Source: Dendrophyllia cribrosa (Eukaryota > Cnidaria > Anthozoa > Scleractinia > Dendrophylliidae). From it: DNA of 64,000 nt. Position numbers and translations under genes: made by a program. Numbering within the stretch: position 1 is the first letter of the stretch; each line of letters begins with the position of its first letter. Below, piece by piece: positions 9,497 through 17,865 of this stretch. The DNA is taken from the NCBI GenBank assembly GCA_024195265.1, contig JAJLRJ010000007.1, positions 8,464,328 to 8,528,327 of the forward strand. The letters are read 5' to 3'. The notes under the pieces were generated by a model. That model was not told the origin of the DNA and searched no databases. It saw only the letters and a list, made by a program, of their open reading frames with translations.

Positions 9497-10261
9497 TTAT
9501 GCTTTAATAAGTAGTTTACCACTGCTTGTGTATAATTCGATCTCTTTTTCATGAAGAACAAGAGCATTCAAAGTATAGTTAGTTGCATTTGCTCCGTTGA
9601 GTTCATATCGGAAAGTTAATGATACAACAGAATCTTTTGTGTCTTCCTCTTGATTTCTTAGGTCGAAATAAATCATTTCAAACAAATTTCTGAAATTACT
9701 TCTATCAATTAATGACCCACTAAGAAAGTCATTGTAAGCAGAACTATAGCTCATAAGTGTTCTGTATAATCTACTCTCTTCATTAGCTGACAATTCAAGT
9801 TGAGGATAATATATGCTATTATTCATTTCAAGCTGAGCTTTACTGAAAACTCTGTTATTTGCACCTATACTGAATGTCTTGAATGTAAATATATTAGCTT
9901 CTTGATTATTATATGAAGCTGTTGGATTCACCCATAGAAAAACATGTCTTGGTCTTCTTATACCTGTACTAATTCTGAAAAATGAACTCACAGCCGCAGT
10001 TTGATTTATTTCATAATGCTCTCTCAAGTATATCCAAGTTTTTGGTTTCAGATAGTTTTCCAGATATTGACGCATACCACTACCATTGAAAATAAGTTTA
10101 GGGCACCATAATCTGAATTTAGTCATCAAAACTTTTGAATCAGGAGCAGCATTGCTACGAAATATAATATTGTTATCATTTTCCAATCGGATTAAAATGT
10201 TCATTTTTATATTTGGATGAAGATTCTTTTTGAATGCAGCAAAATACGAATATATATTCAA
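9497..10261 (-). pseudogene. Major capsid protein (double jelly-roll), C-terminal part
   Basis: About 254 residues. Recognisable Polinton capsid text includes SYFAAFKKNLHPNIKMNI, IIFRSNAAPDSKVL, LWCPKLIFNGSG and YLREHY. It is beta-rich with no transmembrane segment, and the hydrophobic pattern fits the second jelly roll. The family N-terminus is missing and lies in another frame just upstream, so the gene is split by a one-base shift near 10285-10310. The open frame extends slightly upstream of the first Met at 10261. It would form the icosahedral shell as trimers. Only the break is described here. Confidence 0.85.
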
Positions 10262-10280
10262 TGGGATAGATATTTTGTTC

Positions 10281-10808
10281 TCACTGCCTGCGTCTGTAAG
10301 AATTTTTCGCGTCGCGAAACCTTTGGTTGTACAATGCTTGAGCTGTTCTTGGTTCAGATGTTCCAGTCGAAGTATCTAAATAAAAGAAATTGTCTTTAGC
10401 AACTGTATTGGCATATTCTTTAGTGTATTTTAAAAGTGATAGAACATTCGATGATTCATTGGCTTTTGTGTTGTTATATACACTTATACCATTACATTCA
10501 ACTTGTATTTCTCTGATGAAGGTGTTACCGTTTGTTGTTGTACAAAATAAATTTCCATTTCCCACTCCGGCGCCGATACCAGCTCCATCTTGATCTTGAT
10601 CTAACTGAAGAAGCTTGAAATTGACTTCAATATATGCATTATACCAGTCTATTGGGTTAGCCTCTGAGCTATTATCTATTACAAACATGTAATTATCTTT
10701 TGTTTGTCGATTATTTGCCCCAATATTAGCATTCAAAGGTGTTTGTAAATCATAATATGCATATTCATATCTTTTAACAAATTCTGGACTTCGAAAATTT
10801 CCGTTCAT
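10281..10808 (-). pseudogene. Major capsid protein (double jelly-roll), N-terminal part
   Basis: About 176 residues from the ATG at 10808. I chose that start because TATCTAAACTAATAATATAT abuts it (late-type motif) and the sequence MNGNFRSPEFVKRY is capsid-like; the open frame upstream to 10907 is low-complexity. It contains the first jelly-roll region (DYNAYIEVNFKLL-like strands and IREIQVECNGISVYN). It ends at a TGA at 10281, right where the C-terminal part begins in another frame, so a single-base insertion or deletion disrupts the gene. As assembled, no full-length capsid can be made without frameshifting. Confidence 0.85.
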
Positions 10809-10836
10809 ATATATTATTAGTTTAGATAAAAAATCA

Positions 10837-11208
10837 TTATAATAGTAAATCATTATAAACATCTTTAATATATTGATATTTGTCAGTATCTTGAGCCTGT
10901 TGCTCATTTTCTTTTTGTAAAAGTTTGATTATTTCATCACCTTTTGTTTCATTCGTTATTTTTGGCTCGTTTGTTTTATCGCTAAATTTATTGTAAATTT
11001 TGTCACCAATAAGCTGACCTGTTTTTTCACCTATTTTTTCCGACCCCTTTTCTATCAACTTTTCAGCACCCTTTTTAGCAAGTTGTTTAGCTGTTTTGCT
11101 TGCAAGTTTTGAAGCTATCTTACTTCCAACATTTTTGAAAACATCAAATATTCCTTCACCTTGAATAATGTAATCTCCAGTATCTGGATCTCTTTCTCTT
11201 CGTTCCAT
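10837..11208 (-). CDS. Lys/Ala-rich amphipathic virion protein, unknown family
   Basis: This encodes 123 residues. Residues 17-75 form a long Ala/Lys/Gly helix with repeats of the GSKIASKLASKTAKQ type, amphipathic and membrane- or DNA-active in character. The rest is charged. The start ATG follows TATATACACTCACTATATAG. It lies between penton and major capsid in the same direction, so a minor capsid or core role is likely. I do not recognise a conserved domain. The frame is intact. Confidence 0.6.
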   Translation of the reverse strand: MERRERDPDTGDYIIQGEGIFDVFKNVGSKIASKLASKTAKQLAKKGAEKLIEKGSEKIGEKTGQLIGDKIYNKFSDKTNEPKITNETKGDEIIKLLQKENEQQAQDTDKYQYIKDVYNDLLL

Positions 11209-11230
11209 CTATATAGTGAGTGTATATAAA

Positions 11231-11993
11231 TTAAGCTTCTTTTATCACAACGGTTAAAGATATATCAATTCCATTTAAGTCAACCTCCCTGTTTTCGTCG
11301 TCTGTGATATAAAAAGTAACTTCAGATAGTACTTTTGTATTTATTTTATATCAAAGATAATTCATTGGTTGTATTTCAAATGGTAGAGATCTTGTTTTTG
11401 TATTCGTTGAGAAGGTAAAAAGCACGTCTGATAACCTTCCTGAAACGATTGAATTACTTAGTAGAGAAGTTCTTATGTATAAGTTATCAATACTGTTGCT
11501 GATATTAGGAAATTGGGGTCCATAAGAACTCACTTTCAATATCCCTGTTTTATCGAAACCCAGTAAATCTGCAAAGTTTCCGCTATTCTTGAAATCAATC
11601 CAATAGTTTTCATCCAACATTATGAAAACCTTATATGTTGTAAGGTCAAATAATATATCAATTCCATAAGTCTCCTTTTGCATGAGTTTTCCAATTTCAT
11701 TGTGAATATATTGATTTATATCATCATAGTCATAAATACCTGGTGGGAATGTTATTGTTTGCCAAGAAGTGCCTTTGTTTTTTGAGATCTTTAATTGGTT
11801 GTTATAATATTCTGGTCGTATGTTATGCCAACTTGCAGTCATACTGAGATGATCTAATGCCATATAGTATTGTTTGTTGTCATCTAAAATTAATTCAGGA
11901 ATGAACTTTATAGTGAAATTACCTGGTTTATTATTTTGGTTTTGTTTTTTTAGCATCTATTGATTTGAAAACTAAAACTCTATTTACATCCAT
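11231..11993 (-). pseudogene. Penton / minor capsid protein (single jelly-roll), two lesions
   Basis: The central frame (11351-11956) matches the Polinton penton family (GNFTIKFIPELILDD, then YYMALDHLSMT). The expected start is the ATG at 11993 (MDVNRVLVFKSIDAKK), which has the late-type TATATTATAATATA-like motif directly upstream. That frame is lost in a run of seven A at about 11943-11949. At 11351-11353 an in-frame TGA interrupts the end; the frame then continues with penton-like sequence (VTFYITDDENREVDL) to a TAA at 11231. The protein would occupy the capsid vertices. Readthrough or A-run slippage is conceivable, but decay is simpler. The family call is strong; the lesions are seen directly. 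Confidence 0.85.
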
Positions 11994-11997
11994 TATA

Positions 11998-13104
11998 TTA
12001 TATGCTTATATATTTATTGTATAATTTCTCATGCATTGTTCTGTCAATAGCCCCTATTTTCATTAATTCATCATTGATTTGTGATAAGTCATTTCGCAAC
12101 ACTGGACTATTGTTTCCAGCTACCATTGAACCAATTATTATTTTCATGCGATCAGCCAATTGCTTTGGATCTTGATAATACATAACACTTGATCCAATCA
12201 TTCTGGACTTACCAGATGATTTGTGTGGTCCAATATTACTGAGCATATTAAGATCGTTAAAAATCTTTACAGCATTCAGACTGTAGTTTGTTTTGGGATT
12301 ATATCTTTTAGTTAGCATATTTATGAGTGATTTATCAGCATCAGCTTCATAAACCAATTTACCACCATGATATGCATTCAGCTTCATTTCATTCATCAAT
12401 TTTGAGACATCAATAAGAAGGCCACCATATTGATTACCATTTATTTTGAAAGCATTTCTTTTTGGTTGTTTATATATTCGAATACCCTCACCTTTTTGTC
12501 TATACTCAAACGACTTTAATACGTCTGAGATCGTATCCCTATATTTTCGAAGAACGCCTATTTCATTAGTATATTCCGCCTTAACTTCTTTACTCTTGCC
12601 CTTTTTATTTCCGCCCAAGACCATTGCTAATTGGGCAGATTTTTTCTTTTCTTCCAATAATTTTTGGGGAGACAATGATAATAATTGTGAGGGCATTGTC
12701 AAATTGTTTTTGTTTAAAATAATTTTATCATCTTTATTAAATCGGTTATCAATATTAAAATATGTTGGATCTTTTCTTGATTTTTGTTCTGGTTGGTAAT
12801 CTATTTGGGGTAGCTCATGTTGTAATGTTATTATGTCTTTATTCGATTCAATTATATCCTGAAATCCCTTTGTTAAAGCTAATTGATTTCCCCGTAGTTG
12901 TTCAATTAGTTGATCCTGTTTCTCATCTGTTTTTTTCTGTTTTTCAATCAATGGCTCTCGTAATGTCTTAAAATAATCACTCATTACAATATCACGCCCT
13001 CCTTCCTTATTTTTTATTTCATTTTTTGATTCAGTAACTGCTTTGACAATTTTATAGCTATCATATTCTGAATCAGCATATTTTTTAATGCTGTCAATAT
13101 TCAT
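11998..13104 (-). CDS. Conserved Polinton protein of scaffold-like character, unknown function
   Basis: The product has 368 residues from the ATG at 13104, chosen because TTATGTAACATATTTTATATA abuts it. Residues 1-130 are highly charged and coiled-coil-like (EKQKKTDEKQDQLIEQL). A basic linker follows. A C-terminal globular part has NQYGGLLIDVSKLMNEMKL, VYEADADKSLIN and SLNAVKIFNDLNML. I have seen similar proteins in other cnidarian Polintons but know no assigned role. Position opposite the packaging ATPase and next to penton suggests a scaffold or capsid-associated function. The frame is intact. Confidence 0.65.
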   Translation of the reverse strand: MNIDSIKKYADSEYDSYKIVKAVTESKNEIKNKEGGRDIVMSDYFKTLREPLIEKQKKTDEKQDQLIEQLRGNQLALTKGFQDIIESNKDIITLQHELPQIDYQPEQKSRKDPTYFNIDNRFNKDDKIILNKNNLTMPSQLLSLSPQKLLEEKKKSAQLAMVLGGNKKGKSKEVKAEYTNEIGVLRKYRDTISDVLKSFEYRQKGEGIRIYKQPKRNAFKINGNQYGGLLIDVSKLMNEMKLNAYHGGKLVYEADADKSLINMLTKRYNPKTNYSLNAVKIFNDLNMLSNIGPHKSSGKSRMIGSSVMYYQDPKQLADRMKIIIGSMVAGNNSPVLRNDLSQINDELMKIGAIDRTMHEKLYNKYISI

Positions 13105-13237
13105 TATATAAAATATGTTACATAATTTATCTGTCGAAATGACACTTATCTTTAAAAATATGTGTAAAAACAACACTTATATTTATAAATATGTGTAAAA
13201 ACAACACTTATATTTATTATCTAACATATTTTATATA
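13105..13237. promoter_or_regulatory. Divergent promoter between scaffold-like gene and packaging ATPase
   Basis: This 133-bp region separates the two oppositely transcribed blocks. Both start codons are abutted by AACATATTTTATATA. Between them is a near-perfect tandem repeat: ATATGTGTAAAAACAACACT occurs twice, with a third partial unit. A shared regulatory region for late genes is inferred. Confidence 0.55.
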
Positions 13238-13873
13238 ATGAAAATTCCGAATTACGATACAAATAGAAATGATGAATTAAAAAAAAGATTAAACAATTTT
13301 TTAGACGAAGATTTTAGAATGATTATTACAGGACAAAGTCGATGTGGAAAGACAAATGCTCTTATGCATATGTTAAGATCACCACTGATGTATTATGATA
13401 AGATATATTTATACACACCAAATCATCATCAGGAAAAAATACAAGATCTACAAACATTGATGAATAAAATATCTGATAAGGTTGGTTATCCTGTATTAGA
13501 AATTGGATCATCTGATGATATTAAAGACACTTCAGAATATCCCAACAACAACCGTAAAATTGTCATTTTTGATGATCTAATTAATGCACCTGATAAAATA
13601 CAAAATAAAATTGCCAACAACTTCACAGATGGACGCCACCATAAGATAAGCCCAATTTATTTAAGCCAGAGTTACTATGATATTCCGCAGAAACTTAGAT
13701 TAAACTGCAGTCATATGATGTTGTACCCTCCTACTACCAAAAACCATTTGAATCTCATTGCCAAAGAAAACTTAATAGACCCTGGTTTGTTCAATAAATT
13801 AGGGCCCTATGAATTTCTGTTTGTGGACAAAGAAAATAAAAGTGTGAAGAAGAATTTTGATGAAGTAATCTAA
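13238..13873 (+). CDS. Genome-packaging ATPase (FtsK/HerA type, A32-like)
   Basis: This encodes 211 residues. Walker A is GQSRCGKT (32-39) and Walker B is KIVIFDDL with acidic residues near 112-113. A conserved NFTDGRHHKIS and a downstream QSYYDIP sensor-like segment fit the Polinton/virophage/NCLDV packaging ATPases. It pumps the genome into the preformed capsid. The ATG at 13238 is abutted by TTATCTAACATATTTTATATA. It is the first gene of the plus-strand block, and the fibre-like gene follows after 18 bases. Length is usual for the family and the frame is intact. Confidence 0.92.
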   Translation: MKIPNYDTNRNDELKKRLNNFLDEDFRMIITGQSRCGKTNALMHMLRSPLMYYDKIYLYTPNHHQEKIQDLQTLMNKISDKVGYPVLEIGSSDDIKDTSEYPNNNRKIVIFDDLINAPDKIQNKIANNFTDGRHHKISPIYLSQSYYDIPQKLRLNCSHMMLYPPTTKNHLNLIAKENLIDPGLFNKLGPYEFLFVDKENKSVKKNFDEVI

Positions 13874-13891
13874 TGTAATATCATAATATAG

Positions 13892-15685
13892 ATGGGCATA
13901 TTTAATAACCTTAAGAAATTCACAAATATTGACATTTCTGAATATATTAGAATCATTAGCCAAAAAATTCAAGCAAGTAGTGGACTCAAGTTGGATCCAA
14001 ACAATAACTATGATATGCAGAATAAAAAACTTGTCAATCTAAAGGAAGGGGGTAATGACAGAGATGCAATTACCAAGCATCAGTTAGATGTTGGATTACT
14101 AACTAAACCAGGTAAATATGAAGTATTATTGTTGAATGGCGAAAATCACATGACGGGAGATCTTGATTTAAGAGGAAATAAATTAATTCTACCTGGAGAA
14201 ATTAATATGGATCGAAAACTGATCACAAATATGGATACGGATGAAAACAATGATCTCAGTGCTGTGAATATGATAACTCTCAAAAAATATCATCCCGATG
14301 TTCCTGATCACACTCATGAAGTTACTAAAAACATTGATTTGAAAGAACTTTTTAATATTGTTGAGTCGAAACAACAGACATACTTGGATTTAGCTGCAAA
14401 TTACAACAATCTTGTTAGTTATAATGATGTAAAAAACATTTTTGTCAGTCGTAAAGAGATGTTGCCAATGGAGACTGGTTTGGATATGAATAATAATACA
14501 ATTTTCAATATAAAAGATCCAACAGCAGTTGATCATGCTGTGAATAAAGGGTATGTGGATAATTTAACTAATCTAAAAGCAGACAAAACATATGTTGACG
14601 CTAAAACAAGCGGAAATAACCTAAGAATAACACAAAATGAAGCCTCAATCAACGACATACAAACGAAAAAACTCGACAAATCGGATTACAATACTGAAGT
14701 TGTTAAGTTAAAACAAGATCTGGAGGAGAAAATCAGTCATACATATATTACAGGAAACCAACAAGAGGATGTATTCAGGTATTTAATGCTGGACATTAAT
14801 GAAAGCAGTAGCGAATCAAATATCACTGTAACTGGAATCGTTGATTTTCAACAATCCCTACATAAACTGAATAAAAAAGCCTATGAGTTCACCCTAAAGG
14901 TTGACAACAGTGGCCTATACCGATCAAGAATTAGTTTTAATCTGCATCCGGTACCTGTAGGTTATTATACGCTCGTCATTGAATTCTACCCGATACAAAT
15001 GAGTGCAATCAGTGTCACAGCTCAAGCGAGTACGATGAATATTCAAAAACAAACAACGAAGCTGTTCCAAAATTATTCAAGGACAATCGTTCAAATACAT
15101 AGATGGACTCAAGTACCTCCAAATTATTTATTCATCGATCTCCATGGCCGAACGATCGCTAATCCAGCTACTGGTCATCTAGTTGTTTATGGTGTAGAAG
15201 GCTACCAGAATGATGTCAGTACTGATATATACGACAATGTATATTTTATTAAAAATGGTCTTATGAAAATGGAAGTAGATTTGGATATGAATGGTAGAAA
15301 ACTTATTGGTTTACCAAAACCGAAAAATAAATTCATATTTTCAGGAAATTATACGAAAAATAAGAACAGTAATAATATCATATTCAACGGTTCATCATCA
15401 TTTATTGCATTACTTAATTTGAAATTAGTAAAATTATGGTTGATGATATTGGACGATAAACCGCCTGAAGGATACAAAAAAATGGTTATATTAATCGGTA
15501 ACACTTCGTTCGCTCCGCAGAATTGGGAAAAAACATCAAATAAAATTTTATACACTTTCAATATATCAACATCAATTATCAATTTCAATGAAGGTACAAC
15601 TGTACAAATCAAATTATTATCAATTGATCATATTACATACGCACCTTATAATTGCCATATCAGTGTACTTTTTGAAGAGTTTTAA
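13892..15685 (+). CDS. Fibre-like protein with phage-tail-fibre style repeats
   Basis: This encodes 597 residues. Four segments share a pattern reminiscent of tailed-phage fibres: DMQNKKLVNLKEG...DAITKHQLD (about 42-68), LDLRGNKLILPGE...INMDRKLI, LDMNNNTIFNIKDP...AVNKGYVD (about 198-223) and LDMNGRKLIGLPKP (about 470). Coiled-coil-like Lys/Asp-rich spacers separate them. The C-terminal 150 residues are beta-rich and might be a receptor-binding head. Host attachment is inferred from this architecture. It lies directly downstream of the packaging ATPase with GTAATCTAATGTAATATC before the ATG. The frame is intact. Similar proteins occur in other cnidarian Polintons as far as I recall. Confidence 0.7.
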   Translation: MGIFNNLKKFTNIDISEYIRIISQKIQASSGLKLDPNNNYDMQNKKLVNLKEGGNDRDAITKHQLDVGLLTKPGKYEVLLLNGENHMTGDLDLRGNKLILPGEINMDRKLITNMDTDENNDLSAVNMITLKKYHPDVPDHTHEVTKNIDLKELFNIVESKQQTYLDLAANYNNLVSYNDVKNIFVSRKEMLPMETGLDMNNNTIFNIKDPTAVDHAVNKGYVDNLTNLKADKTYVDAKTSGNNLRITQNEASINDIQTKKLDKSDYNTEVVKLKQDLEEKISHTYITGNQQEDVFRYLMLDINESSSESNITVTGIVDFQQSLHKLNKKAYEFTLKVDNSGLYRSRISFNLHPVPVGYYTLVIEFYPIQMSAISVTAQASTMNIQKQTTKLFQNYSRTIVQIHRWTQVPPNYLFIDLHGRTIANPATGHLVVYGVEGYQNDVSTDIYDNVYFIKNGLMKMEVDLDMNGRKLIGLPKPKNKFIFSGNYTKNKNSNNIIFNGSSSFIALLNLKLVKLWLMILDDKPPEGYKKMVILIGNTSFAPQNWEKTSNKILYTFNISTSIINFNEGTTVQIKLLSIDHITYAPYNCHISVLFEEF

Positions 15686-15717
15686 TATATAATTATCTAA
15701 TATATTGATATATATAA

Positions 15718-16119
15718 ATGTCAATTCTTGCACAGTCAATTAATTTTTGTAATAAATTTTTCACAACCCAAAAAAACCTACATCCTAATACTAAAGATGA
15801 AATATTAAAATCGGCTTTAATATATCAATTTTTGTACGTTAACTATTTGAATAAGCCAATATCATTTAACCAAATATTAGAAAAACACTCTGACATTGGA
15901 TTAATAGGACCTGGTTCTTGTACTCTAAATACCAAATACCAATTTTTAATTAAACATGCTATTTTTCATGATGCATTTGGAAGATTTTACAATGACTATG
16001 AAAAGGGGCCTGGATACACATATTGCTGCCTTTCAATGCCGAAGAAAATAAAAAGATCTCCAATAATGGGCCAAATAAGTGGTGTATTATATTGTCTTCT
16101 TTCAAATCCTAAAATATAA
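15718..16119 (+). CDS. Unknown Polinton protein, 133 residues
   Basis: The frame is intact and its ATG is directly preceded by AATTATCTAATATATTGATATATATAA, the fullest form of the late motif. The product is rich in Asn/Tyr/Phe with six Cys including a CC pair (YTYCCLSMP). A moderately hydrophobic stretch lies near the C-terminus (GQISGVLYCLL). The sequence HDAFGRFYNDYEKGPGYTYC is distinctive but I do not recognise it. It lies between the fibre-like gene and a membrane protein on the same strand, so it is likely co-expressed late. Confidence 0.55.
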   Translation: MSILAQSINFCNKFFTTQKNLHPNTKDEILKSALIYQFLYVNYLNKPISFNQILEKHSDIGLIGPGSCTLNTKYQFLIKHAIFHDAFGRFYNDYEKGPGYTYCCLSMPKKIKRSPIMGQISGVLYCLLSNPKI

Positions 16120-16139
16120 TTATCCAAATATATAATATA

Positions 16140-16628
16140 ATGACTAAAACAGATATATTCAATTTCAATCATATTGATAAAAACATCAGCCAAGAAAAAT
16201 TATCTGAAATCAAAGCATTGTATAAATTTTATCATAAACGATTTTGGTGCTATAAGAATGCTTTCAAATATTTCAAGAGATTGAATTTAGCTATTAATGT
16301 AACTTCAACAGGCTTAATAGTTATTGGTACTGTAACTGGTAGTATCACATTAAATCCTGCTATACTAGCTTCTATTTCTGGAGCTGGTTTAGTGCTAAAA
16401 ACAGTAAGTGAAATCAAGAATTATAAAAAGAAAATCGAAATGTCTGAATTTGATTATACGACATATGAAAAAGTATTAGTTTTTTTACGGTCTTGTCTTA
16501 GAGGAAATCAATTCAACCACAATATATTCATCAATGAAATGAGACAGTTAGACGAAATAATCATCGATATTTGTCCTCTTGCCGATAAATTCGAGAAACA
16601 GTATGATAAAAAATTCACTTCCGAGTAA
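16140..16628 (+). CDS. Two-transmembrane Polinton protein, unknown function
   Basis: This encodes 162 residues. An amphipathic N-terminal half (YKFYHKRFWCYKNAFKYFKR) leads into a hydrophobic hairpin at about 49-85 (LNLAINVTSTGLIVIGTVTG, then ILASISGAGLVLKTV). A basic loop EIKNYKKKIE and a helical cytosolic-type tail follow. The layout recalls SLATT-like two-TM modules or small viroporins, but that is only a shape argument. The ATG follows AATTATCCAAATATATAATATA. It may act in exit, entry or membrane association. The frame is intact. Confidence 0.55.
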   Translation: MTKTDIFNFNHIDKNISQEKLSEIKALYKFYHKRFWCYKNAFKYFKRLNLAINVTSTGLIVIGTVTGSITLNPAILASISGAGLVLKTVSEIKNYKKKIEMSEFDYTTYEKVLVFLRSCLRGNQFNHNIFINEMRQLDEIIIDICPLADKFEKQYDKKFTSE

Positions 16629-16681
16629 ACTTTTATAGTAAATTTTACGATAAACTTTACTAACAAACTTTATTCAATAAC

Positions 16682-17273
16682 TCATTCATAGGGAAAACCC
16701 CCTTTGCATGACGTATGACTAATTTTAGCAGCATCATCCTTTATTAATTCATATATGTTGTCCCACCAAGTCTCATAAAATTTTAATGTCTTCTTTGATT
16801 TTGAAAGTGGTATAAATTCATATTCCATTCCCAAGATTTTAAATATCCGCAGCAAAACATATTTAATACTAATCATCCGTTTACGGTTCTTATTAACTTC
16901 TGGTAACACGTTGTTTATTAATGCAAATATCTTATATATTTTGTTACGGTCTTGAAAACTCAATTGAATTTCTTTATTATATTTATTTATGGTATTTTCG
17001 ATATGATATTTTCTTACATACACACTCTTCCTCCTTATTCTATACATATTCTCATGAAAGTCAACATATGGACTAACCAAATCATAACCATAAACGGTAC
17101 CGCAATTTAGACAAACATTCATTCCATTGTCATTAAACATATCTTTTTTTATCACAACATGATTCAACAACTTCCGTATTTCTACCAACATCTGCTAATC
17201 GTTGGTCACAAAAGGGACAGGTCAACTCTCCCATATTCTCAAATTCATCATGAATTTCCAAATTACAATTCAT
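16682..17273 (-). pseudogene. Zinc-ribbon, VLTF3-like late transcription factor, frameshifted
   Basis: The intact downstream frame (16682-17191) has GMNVCLNCGTVYGYD, then a helical region with VRKYHIENTINKYN and ISIKYVLLRIFKILGMEYEF, and ends near KFYETWWDNIYELI. This order resembles poxvirus/NCLDV VLTF3-type late transcription factors. The upstream frame from the ATG at 17273 supplies a first zinc pair (TCPFC) and a CC pair. The two frames part company in a seven-A run near 17150. The factor would plausibly drive late genes of this element. It is the only minus-strand gene at the right end and has the early-type upstream motif. Family assignment is moderate. Confidence 0.6.
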
Positions 17274-17329
17274 TCTATACTATTATATGAGATTATATTT
17301 TTAAAACAATAGCTATAAGCGGTGCGTGT
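17274..17329 (-). promoter_or_regulatory. Putative early-type promoter of the VLTF3-like gene
   Basis: ACACGCACC lies 56 bases before the ATG at 17273 and is followed by an AT-rich run ending CATATAATAGTATAGA. It matches the PolB and zinc-finger upstream regions in order, and roughly in spacing. Confidence 0.4.
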
Positions 17330-17355
17330 CTAAATTCCCAGAAAACAAAAATAGC

Positions 17356-17630
17356 GAACATGTTTTAATAACAGGAAATGAGTCATCATTAATAGCTATT
17401 GTTTCAGATCATGAGTCAGTCGCTCATATCGCTGATCGAGCTGTTTTAGAGAGTAAGGCATCTTAACTTCACAAGCAACTTCACAATTGTGAACTTTTTC
17501 ACTGAAAAAGTTCACAATTGTGAATCAAAGTGTGAAGCCTCTGATTGGTTAAAAATATCACACGACCGTCTCGTGATCTGAAACAATAACTATTAGTGAT
17601 GACTCATTTCCTTTTTATCAAAACATGTTC
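17356..17630. repeat. 275-bp inverted-repeat element inside the Polinton right end
   Basis: GAACATGTTTT at 17356 is mirrored by AAAACATGTTC ending at 17630, with arms of about 60 bases (including GGAAATGAGTCATCA and TTGTTTCAGATCA). At the centre is a second palindrome, TTCACAATTGTGAAC repeated inverted around TTTTTCACTGAAAAA (17480-17525). No clear target duplication is seen. It is either a MITE nested in the Polinton or a structural/cis-acting region beside the terminal repeat. Confidence 0.7.
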
Positions 17631-17675
17631 AGACTTGTAAGCGGGGGATTCCCCGTTCTCTGTTTCTGGGTATTA

Positions 17676-17859
17676 CATCCTGTGTTTCCGAGAATTGTGT
17701 CACGCAATGAAATAAACGCACCATTTGTTTTTATTAACATATAGTTTCATTTGATTTTTCTATACTTTTTAATCCAACAGATGGGAAGTAGTTAAGACTT
17801 GGCATGGTATCAGATCAGTTTTGCAAAACTGATCTGGTACCGCCAAGTCCTTAACTACT
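17676..17859 (-). repeat. Polinton right terminal inverted repeat
   Basis: The reverse complement matches 1374-1586, apart from about 27 bases present only on the left. It ends ...CCTTAACTACT at 17859. Confidence 0.9.
17787..17859. other. Terminal 73-bp palindrome (hairpin-capable Polinton tip), right
   Basis: This is a mirror of the left tip: AGTAGTTAAG at 17787, CTTAACTACT at 17859, with CAGTTTTGCAAAACTG in the middle. The imperfect bases have the same inside/outside orientation at both ends. Confidence 0.85.
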
Positions 17860-17865
17860 CATGGT
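17860..17865. repeat. Polinton target-site duplication, right copy
   Basis: CATGGT directly follows the right terminal repeat and is identical to 1368-1373. Confidence 0.9.

Larger units (their letters stand above)
1374..17859. mobile_element. Polinton/Maverick (adintovirus-like) element, 16.5 kb, complete ends, damaged genes
   Basis: The element has a perfect 6-bp target duplication, inverted terminal repeats beginning AGTAGTTAAGG, and the diagnostic Polinton set: PolB, retroviral-type integrase, adenain-type protease, FtsK/HerA-type packaging ATPase, major capsid and penton. Genes from 1.6 to 13.1 kb are on the minus strand, those from 13.2 to 16.6 kb on the plus strand, and one further minus-strand gene sits near the right end. 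Base composition and coding style differ clearly from the host genes. PolB, major capsid, penton, minor capsid and the zinc-ribbon gene carry frameshifts or stops, and integrase and protease lack an obvious ATG. It is therefore probably an inactivated copy, although assembly errors in A-runs could explain two of the frameshifts. Confidence 0.95.
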
